Assembly: GCF_019104745.1 (NCBI RefSeq)
Contig: NZ_JAHRWL010000001.1
Location: forward strand, 1,097,001-1,161,000
Source: Thalassococcus arenae
GTDB taxonomy: Bacteria; Pseudomonadota; Alphaproteobacteria; Rhodobacterales; Rhodobacteraceae
Direction: 5' to 3'
Length of the DNA stretch: 64,000 nt
Shown here: positions 33,401-42,523 of the stretch, one piece after another
Layout of the letters: each line of letters starts with the position of its first letter
Numbering within the stretch: the first letter of the stretch is position 1
Program-made: the position numbers and the translations under genes
The notes under the pieces: generated by a model
The model's database searches: none
Told to the model about the DNA's origin: nothing
Seen by the model: only the letters and a program-made list of their open reading frames with translations

Positions 33401-35817
33401 CCTGCGCCTTCGGTCACACGCACCGTCAGGGTGGTTTCGTGCGGCTGGCCAGCCTGCGCGGCCGAAACCGGCAGGGCAAGTTGCGCGCGGCCACCGGCAT
33501 CGGTGCGCAAATCGCCTTGCAGGCCGGTCACGAAATCTTCGGCCGGTTCATCGTGGCGGCCAAAGCGGTAACCCGGCAGCGCGTCGAGGGTGGTCAGACC
33601 GCGCTGGCGCAGTTCGCCCTCGATGGCCAGATCAGCGCCCGGCGCGCCGAAAAGGTAGCGCGCGGTCAAATCGACCAGCGGCGGCGAGACCGGAGAGATG
33701 GGCGCGTCGGGCAGCGACAGGGTCACATCGATCCGTTCGGGCACGAAATCCTCGACCAGCACGGTCTGGCTGACCAGCGCGGGCGCTTTGGGGTCCGCAT
33801 GAAGGGCCAGCCGCCAGGTGCCGCGCGGCACGGATGGCGCCAACGGCAGAGTGAAGACATGCCCGCCCGCGCGGTCATCGGCCGAAGTCACCCGCGCATG
33901 TTCCACCCCGTCCGGACGGGACAGGATCAGCGTCGCGGGCACGCCGGCAAGGGCCGAAGCCCGGGCGTCCCGCATCAGCGCGGTGACATGGATCACCTCA
34001 CCGGCGCGATAGGCGCCACGGTCGGGGGTCAGGAAGGCGTCGATAGGGCCGGACGCCGCGCGCCCGGCCACGCCGCGATCCGACAGGTCGAAGGCCGGAT
34101 CGGTCAGAGAAAGAAAGGCGATGTCGGCCTCGCCTTGCCGGGCCGTGATCATCGCCGGTGCCGCGGCACCAGTTCCGCGAAGCAACCCTGCCTCGAACCG
34201 AGCCACGCCATCCGCGTCGGTTTGCGCCCGGCCGAGCACCCGATTGCCGCGCGAAACCAGTTCGACCGTCAGGTCGGACAACGCCGAAGCATCGCCCAGA
34301 GACCGGGCGAAGATGGTAAGCCCATCACTGCCATGCAACGTGGTCAGACCGATATCGGACAGCACGAACCACTGCATCGCGCTGTCTTCGTCACTGTCCT
34401 CGCGCCCCGGCACGCGGGCGGCCAGAGCGTAGATTCCGGCCGGCAGATCACCGATCACCTCTCCAATGGGCAGACGGGTCGTCACGTCCCGGTTCAATGC
34501 ATTTTCGACCTCGGCGGTGCCGCGCCAGATCTCTTCGGCGATTTCTTGGTCAAAAAGCTGTTCGCGCCAGTAATTCAGCGGGCGAGCGAAGAAATCCTCC
34601 TGGATGGCGCGGATCAGGTTCCGGTCCGAGACCCGTCGCAGGGTCAAGTCCACCTGGTCGAGGTTGACCGTCTGCAACGGAAGGCCAGCACCCGGCCCCC
34701 GGGGCAGCACATAGGCGCGGCCAGGGAATGACGCGGTCGGCGTGCGGTCGCGCACGTAAAGCCGCAGCGCCACGTCGCGGATCAGCGCTTCGCCGCTCGC
34801 CGAGGGCAGGCCGGCACGAAAGGTGACGTCATAGCGTTCGCCATGCGTGACACCGGTGATACAAAGGCGGCTGCCTTCTGCGCGCACGGCCAGTGTCGGG
34901 TCGGGCAGGCGCACATAGGGCGCGTAATCCTGCCCGGCCCGGATCAGTGGATCGGAAAAATCGGCGCAGAGGCGCGGTTCGGAACTGTCGGCCTCGACGA
35001 TGTGTTCGACAATGCGAAAACCGTATTTGCCGATCGCGTCATCCAGCGCCGCGCCGATGTCGGCCCTCGGGCCGATCTGCTCGGCCAGCCTGAGTGCCGG
35101 AATCATCGTGCGCCCCCGCCCAACGGTTTCCAGCGCGTCCGCCATCTGCAGCAAGGCGGTTTGCCGCATCGGGGCCGAAGGGCTGCGCAGATAGCCATTG
35201 ATCGCCGCCAGCACGGCACGATCGCGCAGCACACGACGGGTGTTCCCGGTCTGGGTTTCGGCATACCGCGCCGCAATCGACCCGTAGTCCAGCCACAAGT
35301 CGCCGGTGTCGGTCTGGGCCAGGGCCGAACCGGTCCAATTCAGTGCATCGCGCAGATTCGAGGTGTTGCGGGCGGCGTTCAGCAGTTGCTCGACGCTCCA
35401 CTCACCGCCGGAATGGCGCAGTCCGATGGCGGCCGCTTCGGCCGCAGCGTTGTCAAGGTCTCTGTCTTCCAGGAAGTCGAGATCGGCCTTTCGCGCCGTG
35501 GCAATGCCAAGAATCGCGGGATCGGCCGTCACGACCTGCGCCGAGATCGCGCCTTCATAAGGCTGCCGGTCGCTGATCTGCGATTTCGGAAAGCAGGCAT
35601 TCGACCGGGTGTTGAAGGTGAAAGCCGCGCAATCGCGATTGTCGAGACAGAGTTTCCGGCATGCCTCCAGCGTGGTGTCGAACAGCGCCTGCAGATCGGA
35701 TCCGTAGAAATCCACGTCCTGCGTCACCACAAGCCGCCGTTCGGGGACCAGATCCTGGGCCTGCGCCAGGGGGGCCAGAAGCAAGCCCGTCAGGAGGGCC
35801 CAGAGGGAACGCTGCAT
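30424..35817 (-). CDS. Alpha-2-macroglobulin family protein with N-terminal PAN/apple domain
   Basis: A 1797-residue periplasmic protein related to YfhM. After a signal peptide (WALLTGLLLAPLAQA) comes a PAN/apple-type module (about 25-95; four cysteines in CRKLCLDNRDCAAF and ACFP), then macroglobulin-like beta domains and the thioester domain. The thioester motif C1357-TEQ1360 lies in RYPYGCTEQITSQS, so this copy can trap proteases covalently, like thiol-ester bacterial A2Ms. The protein is thought to protect the envelope from proteases, in concert with PBP1C. First gene of a three-gene operon; ATG at 35817, divergent from a hybrid histidine kinase (125 bases between starts). No lipobox is seen. 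Confidence 0.93.
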   Translation of the reverse strand: MQRSLWALLTGLLLAPLAQAQDLVPERRLVVTQDVDFYGSDLQALFDTTLEACRKLCLDNRDCAAFTFNTRSNACFPKSQISDRQPYEGAISAQVVTADPAILGIATARKADLDFLEDRDLDNAAAEAAAIGLRHSGGEWSVEQLLNAARNTSNLRDALNWTGSALAQTDTGDLWLDYGSIAARYAETQTGNTRRVLRDRAVLAAINGYLRSPSAPMRQTALLQMADALETVGRGRTMIPALRLAEQIGPRADIGAALDDAIGKYGFRIVEHIVEADSSEPRLCADFSDPLIRAGQDYAPYVRLPDPTLAVRAEGSRLCITGVTHGERYDVTFRAGLPSASGEALIRDVALRLYVRDRTPTASFPGRAYVLPRGPGAGLPLQTVNLDQVDLTLRRVSDRNLIRAIQEDFFARPLNYWREQLFDQEIAEEIWRGTAEVENALNRDVTTRLPIGEVIGDLPAGIYALAARVPGREDSDEDSAMQWFVLSDIGLTTLHGSDGLTIFARSLGDASALSDLTVELVSRGNRVLGRAQTDADGVARFEAGLLRGTGAAAPAMITARQGEADIAFLSLTDPAFDLSDRGVAGRAASGPIDAFLTPDRGAYRAGEVIHVTALMRDARASALAGVPATLILSRPDGVEHARVTSADDRAGGHVFTLPLAPSVPRGTWRLALHADPKAPALVSQTVLVEDFVPERIDVTLSLPDAPISPVSPPLVDLTARYLFGAPGADLAIEGELRQRGLTTLDALPGYRFGRHDEPAEDFVTGLQGDLRTDAGGRAQLALPVSAAQAGQPHETTLTVRVTEGAGRPVERSITRPVLPAGPMIGLKPEFDSTLPEGGQARFLVQGFGPDLQPVPMQVAWQINRVRTHYQWYQLYGNWNWEPVTSRETVATGTGSLGTDPLRVTAPVTWGEYELVVERTDGAYVASSAAFEAGWYAPADAVATPDTLDLSLDRPAYRAGDIAVLRIVPRHAGQALVTVLSDRVIAMQAVEVGEGETLIRLPVTEEWGSGAYVTATVLRPGAGDQSPGRALGLAHAAIDPGARHLDVTLDAPAESAPRGPLQAGVRVDAPDGAQAFVTVAAVDLGILNLTGFADPDPALHYFGQRRLGVEIRDLYGRLIDGQQGALGRLRSGGDAADRMRLQSPPPTEALVAFHSGLVAVQDGRAQVSFDMPDFNGTVRLMAVAWTAQGVGQAAADVLVRDPVVISAALPRFLAPGDAARLRLDLSHTTGPAGDMSVLVEGVGDGRPIPVAVAPGQTMAVDISLTAGAVGDRTIRVALTTPDGQTLTKTLALGVRANDPQTGATRRFQLAPGQTFTLDAEALADLRPATAEIMVSAGPLARFDAAGMLRALDRYPYGCTEQITSQSLPLLYLSSLAEPLGLGNRDRIGLRIGQAIERVLTRQGANGAFGLWSVGAGDFWLDAYVTDFLTRARMQGHPVPDRALDAALDNLANRIAYAPDFDSGGEDIAYALFVLAREGRAAVGDLRYYADERADAFATPLAQAQLGAALAAYGDQRRADALFAKAARRIAAQSGDDPRLWRADYGSTLRDAAGVLSLAVEAGSTVVDRDALTARIATAAGRLSPQEQAWSLLAAHALVQDPTVSGLSIDGAAVSGPFMRRIPGRDLTPMRITNTANLPTDITLTTLGVPAAGTEVSGTGYSLTREYFSMDGRPVSGPIRIGDRLVAVLSVRPAEDIAARLMIDDPLPAGFEIDNPSLLRAGDVRALDWLETTDAEHAEFRTDRFLAAVNQQGNETIRLAYIVRAVSPGDFHHPAAVVEDMYRPDYRATTASSRLKVLE

Positions 35818-35942
35818 TCAATCATCCTCGCGAGAAATGCTGTCATCGTGCCATGCGCCGAAATACCCGGCAAGGGTTCCGCCTTAAGGGGATTTTCACC
35901 ACGTCTGGCCAGAGTGCGGGCGCGCATAGAGGAAGAACGACA

Positions 35943-38498
35943 ATGCTGGCTGACCGCTTGGCACAGGAAAGACGCGCCCGTCTTGCCGCCGAACGCCTGC
36001 TGGAACTCAAACAGGCGGAATTGTTCGCCGCCAACAAGAAGCTGAACCAGCGCGCGATACGCCTGACCCACGAAATCAGCGAAACCCGCGCCGAAGTGGC
36101 CGAGATCCGGGATGAAAAGCAGCGCGTCATGGTGCAGCTGGGCCAGGCGAACGAAAAGATCCAACTGGTCGAGGGGCAGCTGTGGAAAGCGCTCGAAACC
36201 ATGCGCGACGGCTTTGCCATGTTCAACGACCAGAGCCAACTGGAACTGGCCAACCCAGCCTATCTTGCCGTTTTCGACGGGCTGGACAGCATCAAGCCCG
36301 GCGCAAGCTATGGCCACATCCTCGACATGCTGGTCGAGGAAGGCATCGTCGACCTGCAGGGAGAGAAGCCCGACCGCTGGCGCGCACGGATGCTGGACCG
36401 CTGGACCAAGCCGCATATTCCCACCGAAACGATCCGGTTGTGGAACGGCCAGTTCGTGAAATTGCGCGACCGGCGCACACCAGACGGCGGCATCGTCAGC
36501 CTGGGCATCGACATCACCGAACTGATGCGCATGTGGTCGGCCGTTGCTGAATTGCCGGACGGCTTCGTGATCTACGACGCCGATGACCGACTGCTGATGT
36601 GCAACCAGCCCTACCGCGACATCTACAAGGCATCCGCCCCCGCAATGATCCCGGGCACCTCGTTCGAGGATATTCTCAGATACGGTCTGGAGCGCGGACA
36701 ATACACCGATGCCCTCGGGCGCGAGGAAGAATGGCTCGAGGAACGGCTGGCGGCGCATCGCGGCGGACAGGCCGAACTGGAACAGCAACTGGAAGATGGC
36801 CGTTGGGTTCGGGTCTACGAAAGCGAAACCCGCGATGGCGGGCGTGTGGGGCTGCGCATCGACATCACCCAGATCAAGAAGGATCAGCGCCGCCTGCAGG
36901 ACGCGATGATCCGCGCCGAAGCCGCCAACCGGGCGAAATCCTCGTTCCTCGCCAACATGAGCCATGAGATCCGCACACCGATGAACGGCGTCGTGGGTAT
37001 GGCCGACCTGATGATGGAAACTGCGCTGACCGATGAACAGCGTCTTTATGTCGACACGATCCGATCATCGGGCGAAGCGCTGCTGGTCATCATCAACGAC
37101 ATCCTGGATTATTCCAAGATCGAGGCGGACAAGCTTGTGCTGCATCCCGAACCGTTCGATCTGGAACGCGCGATCCACGAAGTGCTGCTGCTGCTGGGGC
37201 CGACGGCGCGGGACAAGGGTCTGGCGCTTTTCGCCGATTACGACATGTTCCTGCCGACCCGCTTCGTGGGTGACGCCGGCCGCGTCCGTCAGGTGCTGAC
37301 GAACCTCATCGGCAACGCCATCAAGTTCACCAACCAAGGGCATGTTCTGGTTCGCGTCGTCGGCGTCCCCGAAGACGACGGTAAAACGGCCATCCATATC
37401 ACCGTCGAAGATACCGGCATCGGGATTCCCGCCGACAAGGTCGATCACGTCTTCGGCGAATTCAATCAGGTCGAGGACGACCGCAACCGCAATTTCGAGG
37501 GCACCGGGCTGGGTCTGGCCATTTCGCGTCGGCTCGTGCAGCTGATGGGCGGTGAGGTCTGGGCCGAGTCCGAATTGGGCAAGGGGTCGTGTTTCGGCCT
37601 GAGGGTGGAATTACCTGCGGCCGAGCCGGTCGCATATGAAACCGCCCAGTTGCCGGACAATCTCAGACACGTTCTGATCGTCGATGACCAGGGCGCGCAC
37701 CGCTCGATCCTGACCAAGCAACTCGGGGCTCTCGGTCTGAAAACGCGCTTTGCCGGTTCCGCGGCCGAAGCGTGCAAGGCGATATCGGATCGTCCCGATC
37801 TACTGATCGTGGACCAGGACCTGCCGGACCGCACCGGGGTCGATCTTGTCCGCGACCTTCGCGAACTGGGTCACGGTATTCCGGCCATCCTTCTGGCGGC
37901 AAACCCGACACAGGTCGACCCGATCGCGTCGCGGTTGGTCGCAACGGTGCTGTCAAAGCCGGCGCCGCGCCGCGCCTTGTTCGCGGCGCTCGAAGGTCTC
38001 GCCAAGGATACGCAAGTCGCGTCGCAGTCGCCACAGCCCGTTGCCGACCCTACGGACATGGTGCCTGGCGCACCCGGGGACGCGGCGCAGAACACCGCCA
38101 CGCTTGACGTTCTGGTGGCCGAAGACAACCGGACCAACCAGTTGGTGTTCAGCAAGATGGTCGGCGGTCTGCCGCTGTCCTTGCGCTTTGCGTCGAACGG
38201 GCTCGAAGCGGTCGCCGCCTATCGCGACAAGCGGCCCGACATGATCTTCATGGACATCTCGATGCCCAAGATGGACGGCAAGGAAGCAACGCGCGAGATC
38301 CGCAAGATCGAAGGCGACGGACCGCGTGTTCCGATCATTGCCGTCACCGCCCACGCAATGGATGGCGACCGCGACCAGATCCTGAATGCCGGGCTGGACG
38401 ACTACCTTACCAAACCGCTGCGCAAGGCGGCCCTGGTGGAAAAGCTTGCCGTCCATTCCGCAGGGCGGATCACCGGCGTCGATCAGGCGGCAGACTGA
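35943..38498 (+). CDS. Hybrid sensor histidine kinase with PAS-like domains and two receiver domains
   Basis: An 851-residue cytoplasmic hybrid kinase without membrane segments. Residues 1-80 are a coiled coil (rich in [12 protein letters not shown]-type heptads), about 80-310 hold two PAS-like modules ([13 protein letters not shown] and [14 protein letters not shown] are the paired starts), then HisKA with H341 in [12 protein letters not shown], HATPase_c ([25 protein letters not shown]), a first receiver with D624 ([10 protein letters not shown]) and a second with D771 ([13 protein letters not shown]). Both receivers keep the phospho-acceptor and lysine. ATG at 35943; the upstream frame is non-homologous. 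No response regulator gene is adjacent. Its last 16 bases overlap the convergent yaaA gene. Confidence 0.92.
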   Translation: MLADRLAQERRARLAAERLLELKQAELFAANKKLNQRAIRLTHEISETRAEVAEIRDEKQRVMVQLGQANEKIQLVEGQLWKALETMRDGFAMFNDQSQLELANPAYLAVFDGLDSIKPGASYGHILDMLVEEGIVDLQGEKPDRWRARMLDRWTKPHIPTETIRLWNGQFVKLRDRRTPDGGIVSLGIDITELMRMWSAVAELPDGFVIYDADDRLLMCNQPYRDIYKASAPAMIPGTSFEDILRYGLERGQYTDALGREEEWLEERLAAHRGGQAELEQQLEDGRWVRVYESETRDGGRVGLRIDITQIKKDQRRLQDAMIRAEAANRAKSSFLANMSHEIRTPMNGVVGMADLMMETALTDEQRLYVDTIRSSGEALLVIINDILDYSKIEADKLVLHPEPFDLERAIHEVLLLLGPTARDKGLALFADYDMFLPTRFVGDAGRVRQVLTNLIGNAIKFTNQGHVLVRVVGVPEDDGKTAIHITVEDTGIGIPADKVDHVFGEFNQVEDDRNRNFEGTGLGLAISRRLVQLMGGEVWAESELGKGSCFGLRVELPAAEPVAYETAQLPDNLRHVLIVDDQGAHRSILTKQLGALGLKTRFAGSAAEACKAISDRPDLLIVDQDLPDRTGVDLVRDLRELGHGIPAILLAANPTQVDPIASRLVATVLSKPAPRRALFAALEGLAKDTQVASQSPQPVADPTDMVPGAPGDAAQNTATLDVLVAEDNRTNQLVFSKMVGGLPLSLRFASNGLEAVAAYRDKRPDMIFMDISMPKMDGKEATREIRKIEGDGPRVPIIAVTAHAMDGDRDQILNAGLDDYLTKPLRKAALVEKLAVHSAGRITGVDQAAD

Positions 38499-39268
38499 GC
38501 GGCCTCGGCAGGCCGCACGAATACCGGCTTGTCCTCGGTCGACAGATCGGGGCGATACACATAGCCGCCGCTGTCGAACCCGGTGATCGCCGCCGCATCG
38601 GTCACCCGGTTCTGGACGATGAAGCGCGCCATCGCACCACGGGCGCGCTTGGCGAAGAAAGACACGATCTTGGGCGCGCCGTTCTTGTCCTCCATGAATT
38701 GCGGCGTGACCACGCGCAACTTGAGGGCCTTGGGCGCCACCGCGCCAAAATATTCCTGGCTGGCGCAATTCACCAGGACGTCGGTGTCCAGCGCCGCCGC
38801 CTGCGCGTTCAACGCCCTGGCCAGGTCGTCGCGCCAATAGTCGTACAGCGACGCTCCACGCCGGGTCTTCAGCCGCGATCCCATCTCCAGCCGATAGGGC
38901 TGGATCCCGTCGAGCGGGCGTAAAAGTCCGTAAAGCCCGGACAGGATCCTCAGGTGATCCTGCGCCCAGGCCAGTTCGTCGGCATCCAGCGTCGCCGCCT
39001 CGAGCCCGAGATAGGTGTCGCCCGCAAAGGCAAGTGCCGCAGGGCGCAGCGCATCGTCATCCGGGGCAGGAGAGAAAGACTTGAACCGGTCGCGGTTGAG
39101 CCGGGCCAGGTCGTCGCTGAGATCCATCAGCGCCTTGAGATCGCGCAGCGGCAGATTGCGCGCGGTCCGCGCAAGACGCACCGCATCCTCTCCGAAATCC
39201 GGCCGGGTCATGGCGGTCGGGCGTTCGGACCAGTCCAGCCGCTTGGCTGGTGAAATGACGACAAGCAT
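38483..39268 (-). CDS. yaaA: Peroxide stress protein YaaA (DUF328/UPF0246)
   Basis: A 261-residue YaaA protein, full length. The N-terminus MLVVISPAKRLDW and the blocks FAGDTYLGLEA, LYGLLRPLDGIQPYRLEMG, YDYWRDDLA and NCASQEYFGAV are family hallmarks. YaaA binds DNA and limits intracellular free iron, which protects against hydrogen peroxide. The gene is followed upstream by recQ (39296 is the recQ stop; 27 bases separate them) on the same strand and overlaps the 3' end of the hybrid kinase gene by 16 bases. Confidence 0.95.
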   Translation of the reverse strand: MLVVISPAKRLDWSERPTAMTRPDFGEDAVRLARTARNLPLRDLKALMDLSDDLARLNRDRFKSFSPAPDDDALRPAALAFAGDTYLGLEAATLDADELAWAQDHLRILSGLYGLLRPLDGIQPYRLEMGSRLKTRRGASLYDYWRDDLARALNAQAAALDTDVLVNCASQEYFGAVAPKALKLRVVTPQFMEDKNGAPKIVSFFAKRARGAMARFIVQNRVTDAAAITGFDSGGYVYRPDLSTEDKPVFVRPAEAAQSAA

Positions 39269-39295
39269 CGGCGCCTCCCTTGCTTGAACGGGAAC

Positions 39296-41347
39296 CTAGT
39301 CCGCCGCCTGCAAAACGTCCAGAAACGCGGCGCCAAAGCGGTCGGCGCGGCGGTCGTCCAGCAGGCGGGCCAGGGCTGCGCTACAGTCGGGTCGCTGATC
39401 GGCGATCTTGGCGATTTGCGCGGCCGAACAGGACAGCGGCTTGGCCGTTCCGTCCGCGCCGCGGATCAGCGCCGCCTGGGCCGCCATGAGCGCGTCGAAC
39501 AGGGCACCGGCCGACCGCCCGGCCAGCTTGCGACGCGCCGGGTGCAGATCCGGCGCGTCGCCCGCGATCACGGCCAGGAACGCATCGCCGTAGCGCTCCA
39601 GCTTTTTCGCGCCGACGCCGTTGATCCGAGCCAGCGCATCCAGTGTCTGCGGCCGGGTCTCGGCCATCTCGATCAGCGTGCGGTCGTTGAAGATCACGTA
39701 GGCCGGCACCTGCGCCGCTTCGGCCAGCGCCCGGCGCTTGGCCTTGAGCGCCGACAGCAGCGGCGCGTCGTCCTCGCTGACCATCTGGCGCACGGCGGGA
39801 CGGCGTTCGGTTCTTTGCAGCGCATCGCGACGCAGGGTGATCGTGTCCTCGCCGCGCAGGATCGGCCGCGCGCGATCAGTCATCACCAGCGCGCCGTGGC
39901 GGTCGGCATCGGGACGCATCAGATCATGACCCATCATCTGCCGGAACACAGCCTGCCATTGCACGCGGGTCAGGTCGCGCCCGACACCGAAGGTCGGCAG
40001 ACCATCGTGACCGCGTTGGCGTACCTTTTCGGTATCGTTGCCGATCAGGATATCGATCAGGTGCCCGGCGCCAAAGCTTTCGCCCGTCCGCAGCGCCGCC
40101 GACAGCGCCTTGCGCACCGCCTCGGTGCCGTCGAACAGCTCGGGCGGGTTGTCGCACAGATCGCACTTGCCGCAGGGCTCGGCCGCTTCGCCGAAATAGC
40201 CCAGCAGCGTCTGCCGGCGGCAGTGCTGCGCCTCGGCCAGGCCCAGCAGCGCGTTCAGGCGGCCATGGTCGGCGACGCGGCGTTCCGGCGGAGCCAACCC
40301 TTCATCGATCTGGGCGCGGCGAAGACGGATGTCGTCGGGGCCATACAGCGTCAGTGTCTCGGCCGGGGCGCCATCGCGCCCTGCGCGACCGATTTCCTGG
40401 TAGTAGGACTCGATGGATTTCGGCAGGTCGGCATGGGCGACCCAGCGAATGTCGGGCTTGTCGACGCCCATTCCGAAAGCAACGGTCGCGACCACGATCA
40501 ACCCGTCCTCGGTGGCGAACCGCGCCTCGACTGCCCGGCGGTCCTCCGCCTCCATGCCGCCGTGGTAGTGACAGGCGTTGTGGCCGTCCTCGATCAAGGC
40601 GCGGGCCAAGGTTTCGGTCTTGGCCCGGGTGCCGCAATAAACGATGCCGGATTGCCCCTTGCGCGCCGCAGCAAAGGACAGGATCTGCGCACGCGGGCTG
40701 TCTTTCGGGGAAAAGGCGAGGTGTATATTGGGCCGGTCGAAACCGCGCAGGAAGGTTTGCGGCGGCGCGCCGTCGAACAGCCTGTCGACGATCTCGTCGC
40801 GGGTTTCGGCGTCGGCGGTGGCGGTGAAGGCGGCCAGCGGCACGTCCAGCGCGCGCCGCAGCGCGCCGATCCGCAGGTAATCGGGGCGGAAATCGTGCCC
40901 CCACTGGCTGACGCAATGCGCCTCGTCCACGGCGATCAGGCTGACCCCGGCCTGGGCCAGCATCCGCTGCGTGCCGGTGGCGGCAAGCCGTTCCGGCGCA
41001 AGGTAAAGCAGCTTCAAGGTGCCCCGGCGCAACCCGTCCCAGACCGCGTTCGTCTCGTCCTCGGTATTGCCCGAGGTCAGCGCCGCGGCCTCGACGCCGG
41101 CCTCGCGCAGGCCGCGCACCTGGTCGCGCATCAGGGCGATCAGCGGCGAGATCACCACCGTCAGCCCGTCACGCATCAGCGCTGGCAACTGGAAACACAG
41201 CGACTTGCCGCCGCCTGTCGGCATGATCGCCAGCACGTTGTCGCCGCGCGCGACCGCCTCGACGATCTCGCCCTGGCCGGGGCGAAACGCGTCGAATCCG
41301 AAAATGTCGCGCAACAGCGCTTCGGCGCCGGTCGTATCGCGGGGCAT
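39296..41347 (-). CDS. recQ: ATP-dependent DNA helicase RecQ
   Basis: A 683-residue 3'-5' helicase of superfamily 2 with the full bacterial layout: Walker A MPTGGGKSLCFQLP (about 41-54), DEAH box in LIAVDEAHCVSQWGHDFRPDY, motif VI QEIGRAGRDG, a zinc-binding RQC region (CGKCDLCDNPPE) and a C-terminal HRDC domain (about 540-610). RecQ initiates recombination and repairs stalled forks. The length is slightly above the 610 residues of E. coli, owing to extra C-terminal sequence. The gene lies upstream of yaaA on the same strand, perhaps in a stress operon. No SOS (GAAC-N7-GTTC) box is visible upstream. Confidence 0.95.
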   Translation of the reverse strand: MPRDTTGAEALLRDIFGFDAFRPGQGEIVEAVARGDNVLAIMPTGGGKSLCFQLPALMRDGLTVVISPLIALMRDQVRGLREAGVEAAALTSGNTEDETNAVWDGLRRGTLKLLYLAPERLAATGTQRMLAQAGVSLIAVDEAHCVSQWGHDFRPDYLRIGALRRALDVPLAAFTATADAETRDEIVDRLFDGAPPQTFLRGFDRPNIHLAFSPKDSPRAQILSFAAARKGQSGIVYCGTRAKTETLARALIEDGHNACHYHGGMEAEDRRAVEARFATEDGLIVVATVAFGMGVDKPDIRWVAHADLPKSIESYYQEIGRAGRDGAPAETLTLYGPDDIRLRRAQIDEGLAPPERRVADHGRLNALLGLAEAQHCRRQTLLGYFGEAAEPCGKCDLCDNPPELFDGTEAVRKALSAALRTGESFGAGHLIDILIGNDTEKVRQRGHDGLPTFGVGRDLTRVQWQAVFRQMMGHDLMRPDADRHGALVMTDRARPILRGEDTITLRRDALQRTERRPAVRQMVSEDDAPLLSALKAKRRALAEAAQVPAYVIFNDRTLIEMAETRPQTLDALARINGVGAKKLERYGDAFLAVIAGDAPDLHPARRKLAGRSAGALFDALMAAQAALIRGADGTAKPLSCSAAQIAKIADQRPDCSAALARLLDDRRADRFGAAFLDVLQAAD

Positions 41348-41427
41348 GGTTTCGCCTGATTTTGACTAGATCTGCTCGTATCCAGACTGTCACATACCAA
41401 GATTTGGTGAATCAAGCCCCGATGCGT

Positions 41428-41450
41428 CTTCTTCTCTTTTTAAAATACGC
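41428..41450 (-). repeat. 3'-end repeat box GCGTATTTTAAAAAGAGAAGAAG (minus orientation)
   Basis: This is the second copy of the box found at 27827 and 51606. Read on the minus strand it lies 30 bases after the stop of the YggT gene, preceded by a short GC-rich inverted repeat (GGCGGATCCCGCC). That fits the same arrangement: gene, hairpin, box. Confidence 0.65.
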
Positions 41451-41479
41451 ATTCCCGGCGGGATCCGCCGCCGCGACCG

Positions 41480-41770
41480 TCAACCGAAGAAGAACCCGGC
41501 ATTATTGGCCAGGATGATGCGGATCGCGTAGACGCCGATCAACGCGACCAGCGGCGCGAGGTCCAGCCCGGACATCTGCGGCAGGATACGGCGGATTCGG
41601 GAATAGATCGGTTCCAGCAGGCGGTTCAACCCGTCCCAGATCTGGGCGACCAGCGGCTGGCGCAGGTTCAGCACCTGGAACTGGATCAGCCAGCTCATGA
41701 TCACATGCGCGATAATCAGGAACCACAGCACATCGAGGATCAGCATCAGGATCTGGAACAACGATTGCAT
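41480..41770 (-). CDS. YggT family protein
   Basis: A 96-residue membrane protein with two hydrophobic segments (about 5-28 and 66-92). LMLILDVLWFLIIAHVIMSWL and the amphipathic middle QLVAQIWDGLNRLLEPIYSRIRRILPQMSGLDLAPLV match YggT (CcmB-like fold III), proteins linked to cell-shape, division or osmotic stress functions. Standing alone here; the usual neighbours (yggS, DUF167) are not adjacent. A 3'-end repeat box follows. The start codon ATG at 41770 is preceded by GGGAAGCC. Confidence 0.88.
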   Translation of the reverse strand: MQSLFQILMLILDVLWFLIIAHVIMSWLIQFQVLNLRQPLVAQIWDGLNRLLEPIYSRIRRILPQMSGLDLAPLVALIGVYAIRIILANNAGFFFG

Positions 41771-41897
41771 GGCTTCCCTTTCGTCACTTGGCCGCGCAAC
41801 AGGTAAGCGCGCGGGTGGCCGAGGGCAAGCCTTACCCGAGGTTCTGGTTGACGTTCGCGTAACCTGCGCTCAATTGAGGATGCGAAGGAGCCCTGCC

Positions 41898-42461
41898 ATG
41901 TATCCCTTTGTCCGCCTCATCAAGGATATCCTGATCGCCCGCCGTCAGCCGCCGGTCGGCCTGTTCGACACCCATGTCTCGTACCATGTCTGCTGGCCCT
42001 GGGATCTGGACATGTGGATGGAACTGAACAATGGCCGCACGCTCACGCTCTACGACCTGGGGCGCCTGCCACTGGCGCAGCGCGCCGGGTTGCTGAACCT
42101 GCTGGCGCGCCAGAAATGGGGCCTGACCATGGCCGGGGCCGTTGTGCGCTACCGCCGTCGTGTGCGCGCCTTCGAGCGGATCGAGATGCGTTCGCGCCTG
42201 GTCGGTTGGGACGACCGGTTCATGTATCTCGAACAAAGCATGTGGAAGCGCAACGGCGACTGCGCCAGCCATATCGTCTATCGCAGCGCGGTCACCGACC
42301 GCAACGGCATCGTGGCGACGGATCGCGTGCTGTCGGCCCTGAACCTGCAGGAAGCGCCGCCCGCCCTGCCGGACTGGATCGAAGCCTGGCTGAAGGCCGA
42401 GGACATGCGCCCCTGGCCGCCGATGCAAATGGATGACGCAGCGGCAGCGCGCGCTGCCTGA
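41898..42461 (+). CDS. Acyl-CoA thioesterase family protein (hotdog fold)
   Basis: A 187-residue protein of the 4HBT/hotdog type: CWPWDLDMWMELNNGRTLTLYDLGR contains the helix region with Asn/Asp usual for the family, and RYRRRVRAFERIEMRSRLVGWDDRFMYLEQSMW covers the central strands. It resembles the family annotated as thioesterase-like (THEM6-like) proteins. The substrate, probably a fatty acyl thioester, is not identified. The ATG at 41898 follows GAAGGAG at seven bases, a strong site; longer upstream starts lack family sequence. The MFS gene begins 62 bases later, so the two may be co-transcribed. Confidence 0.78.
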   Translation: MYPFVRLIKDILIARRQPPVGLFDTHVSYHVCWPWDLDMWMELNNGRTLTLYDLGRLPLAQRAGLLNLLARQKWGLTMAGAVVRYRRRVRAFERIEMRSRLVGWDDRFMYLEQSMWKRNGDCASHIVYRSAVTDRNGIVATDRVLSALNLQEAPPALPDWIEAWLKAEDMRPWPPMQMDDAAAARAA

Positions 42462-42523
42462 AACAATCCTTGCAAGCAGGCCCTGCCCGGTCTTTGATCC
42501 CCCCGATAAACCAGGGGGACGGA

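Noticed and set aside
30505-34731. 1408-codon open frame on the plus strand opposite the alpha-2-macroglobulin gene
   Set aside because: The product is rich in Arg, Gly, Gln and His without domains, and the opposite strand has a full-length, motif-rich A2M. Long antisense frames are expected at this GC content.
39284-41359. 691-codon open frame opposite recQ
   Set aside because: RecQ motifs on the minus strand are complete. The plus frame has shadow composition.
41348-41427. SOS (LexA) box upstream of recQ
   Set aside because: I looked for GAAC-N7-GAAC and GTTC-type pairs and found none in the upstream region.
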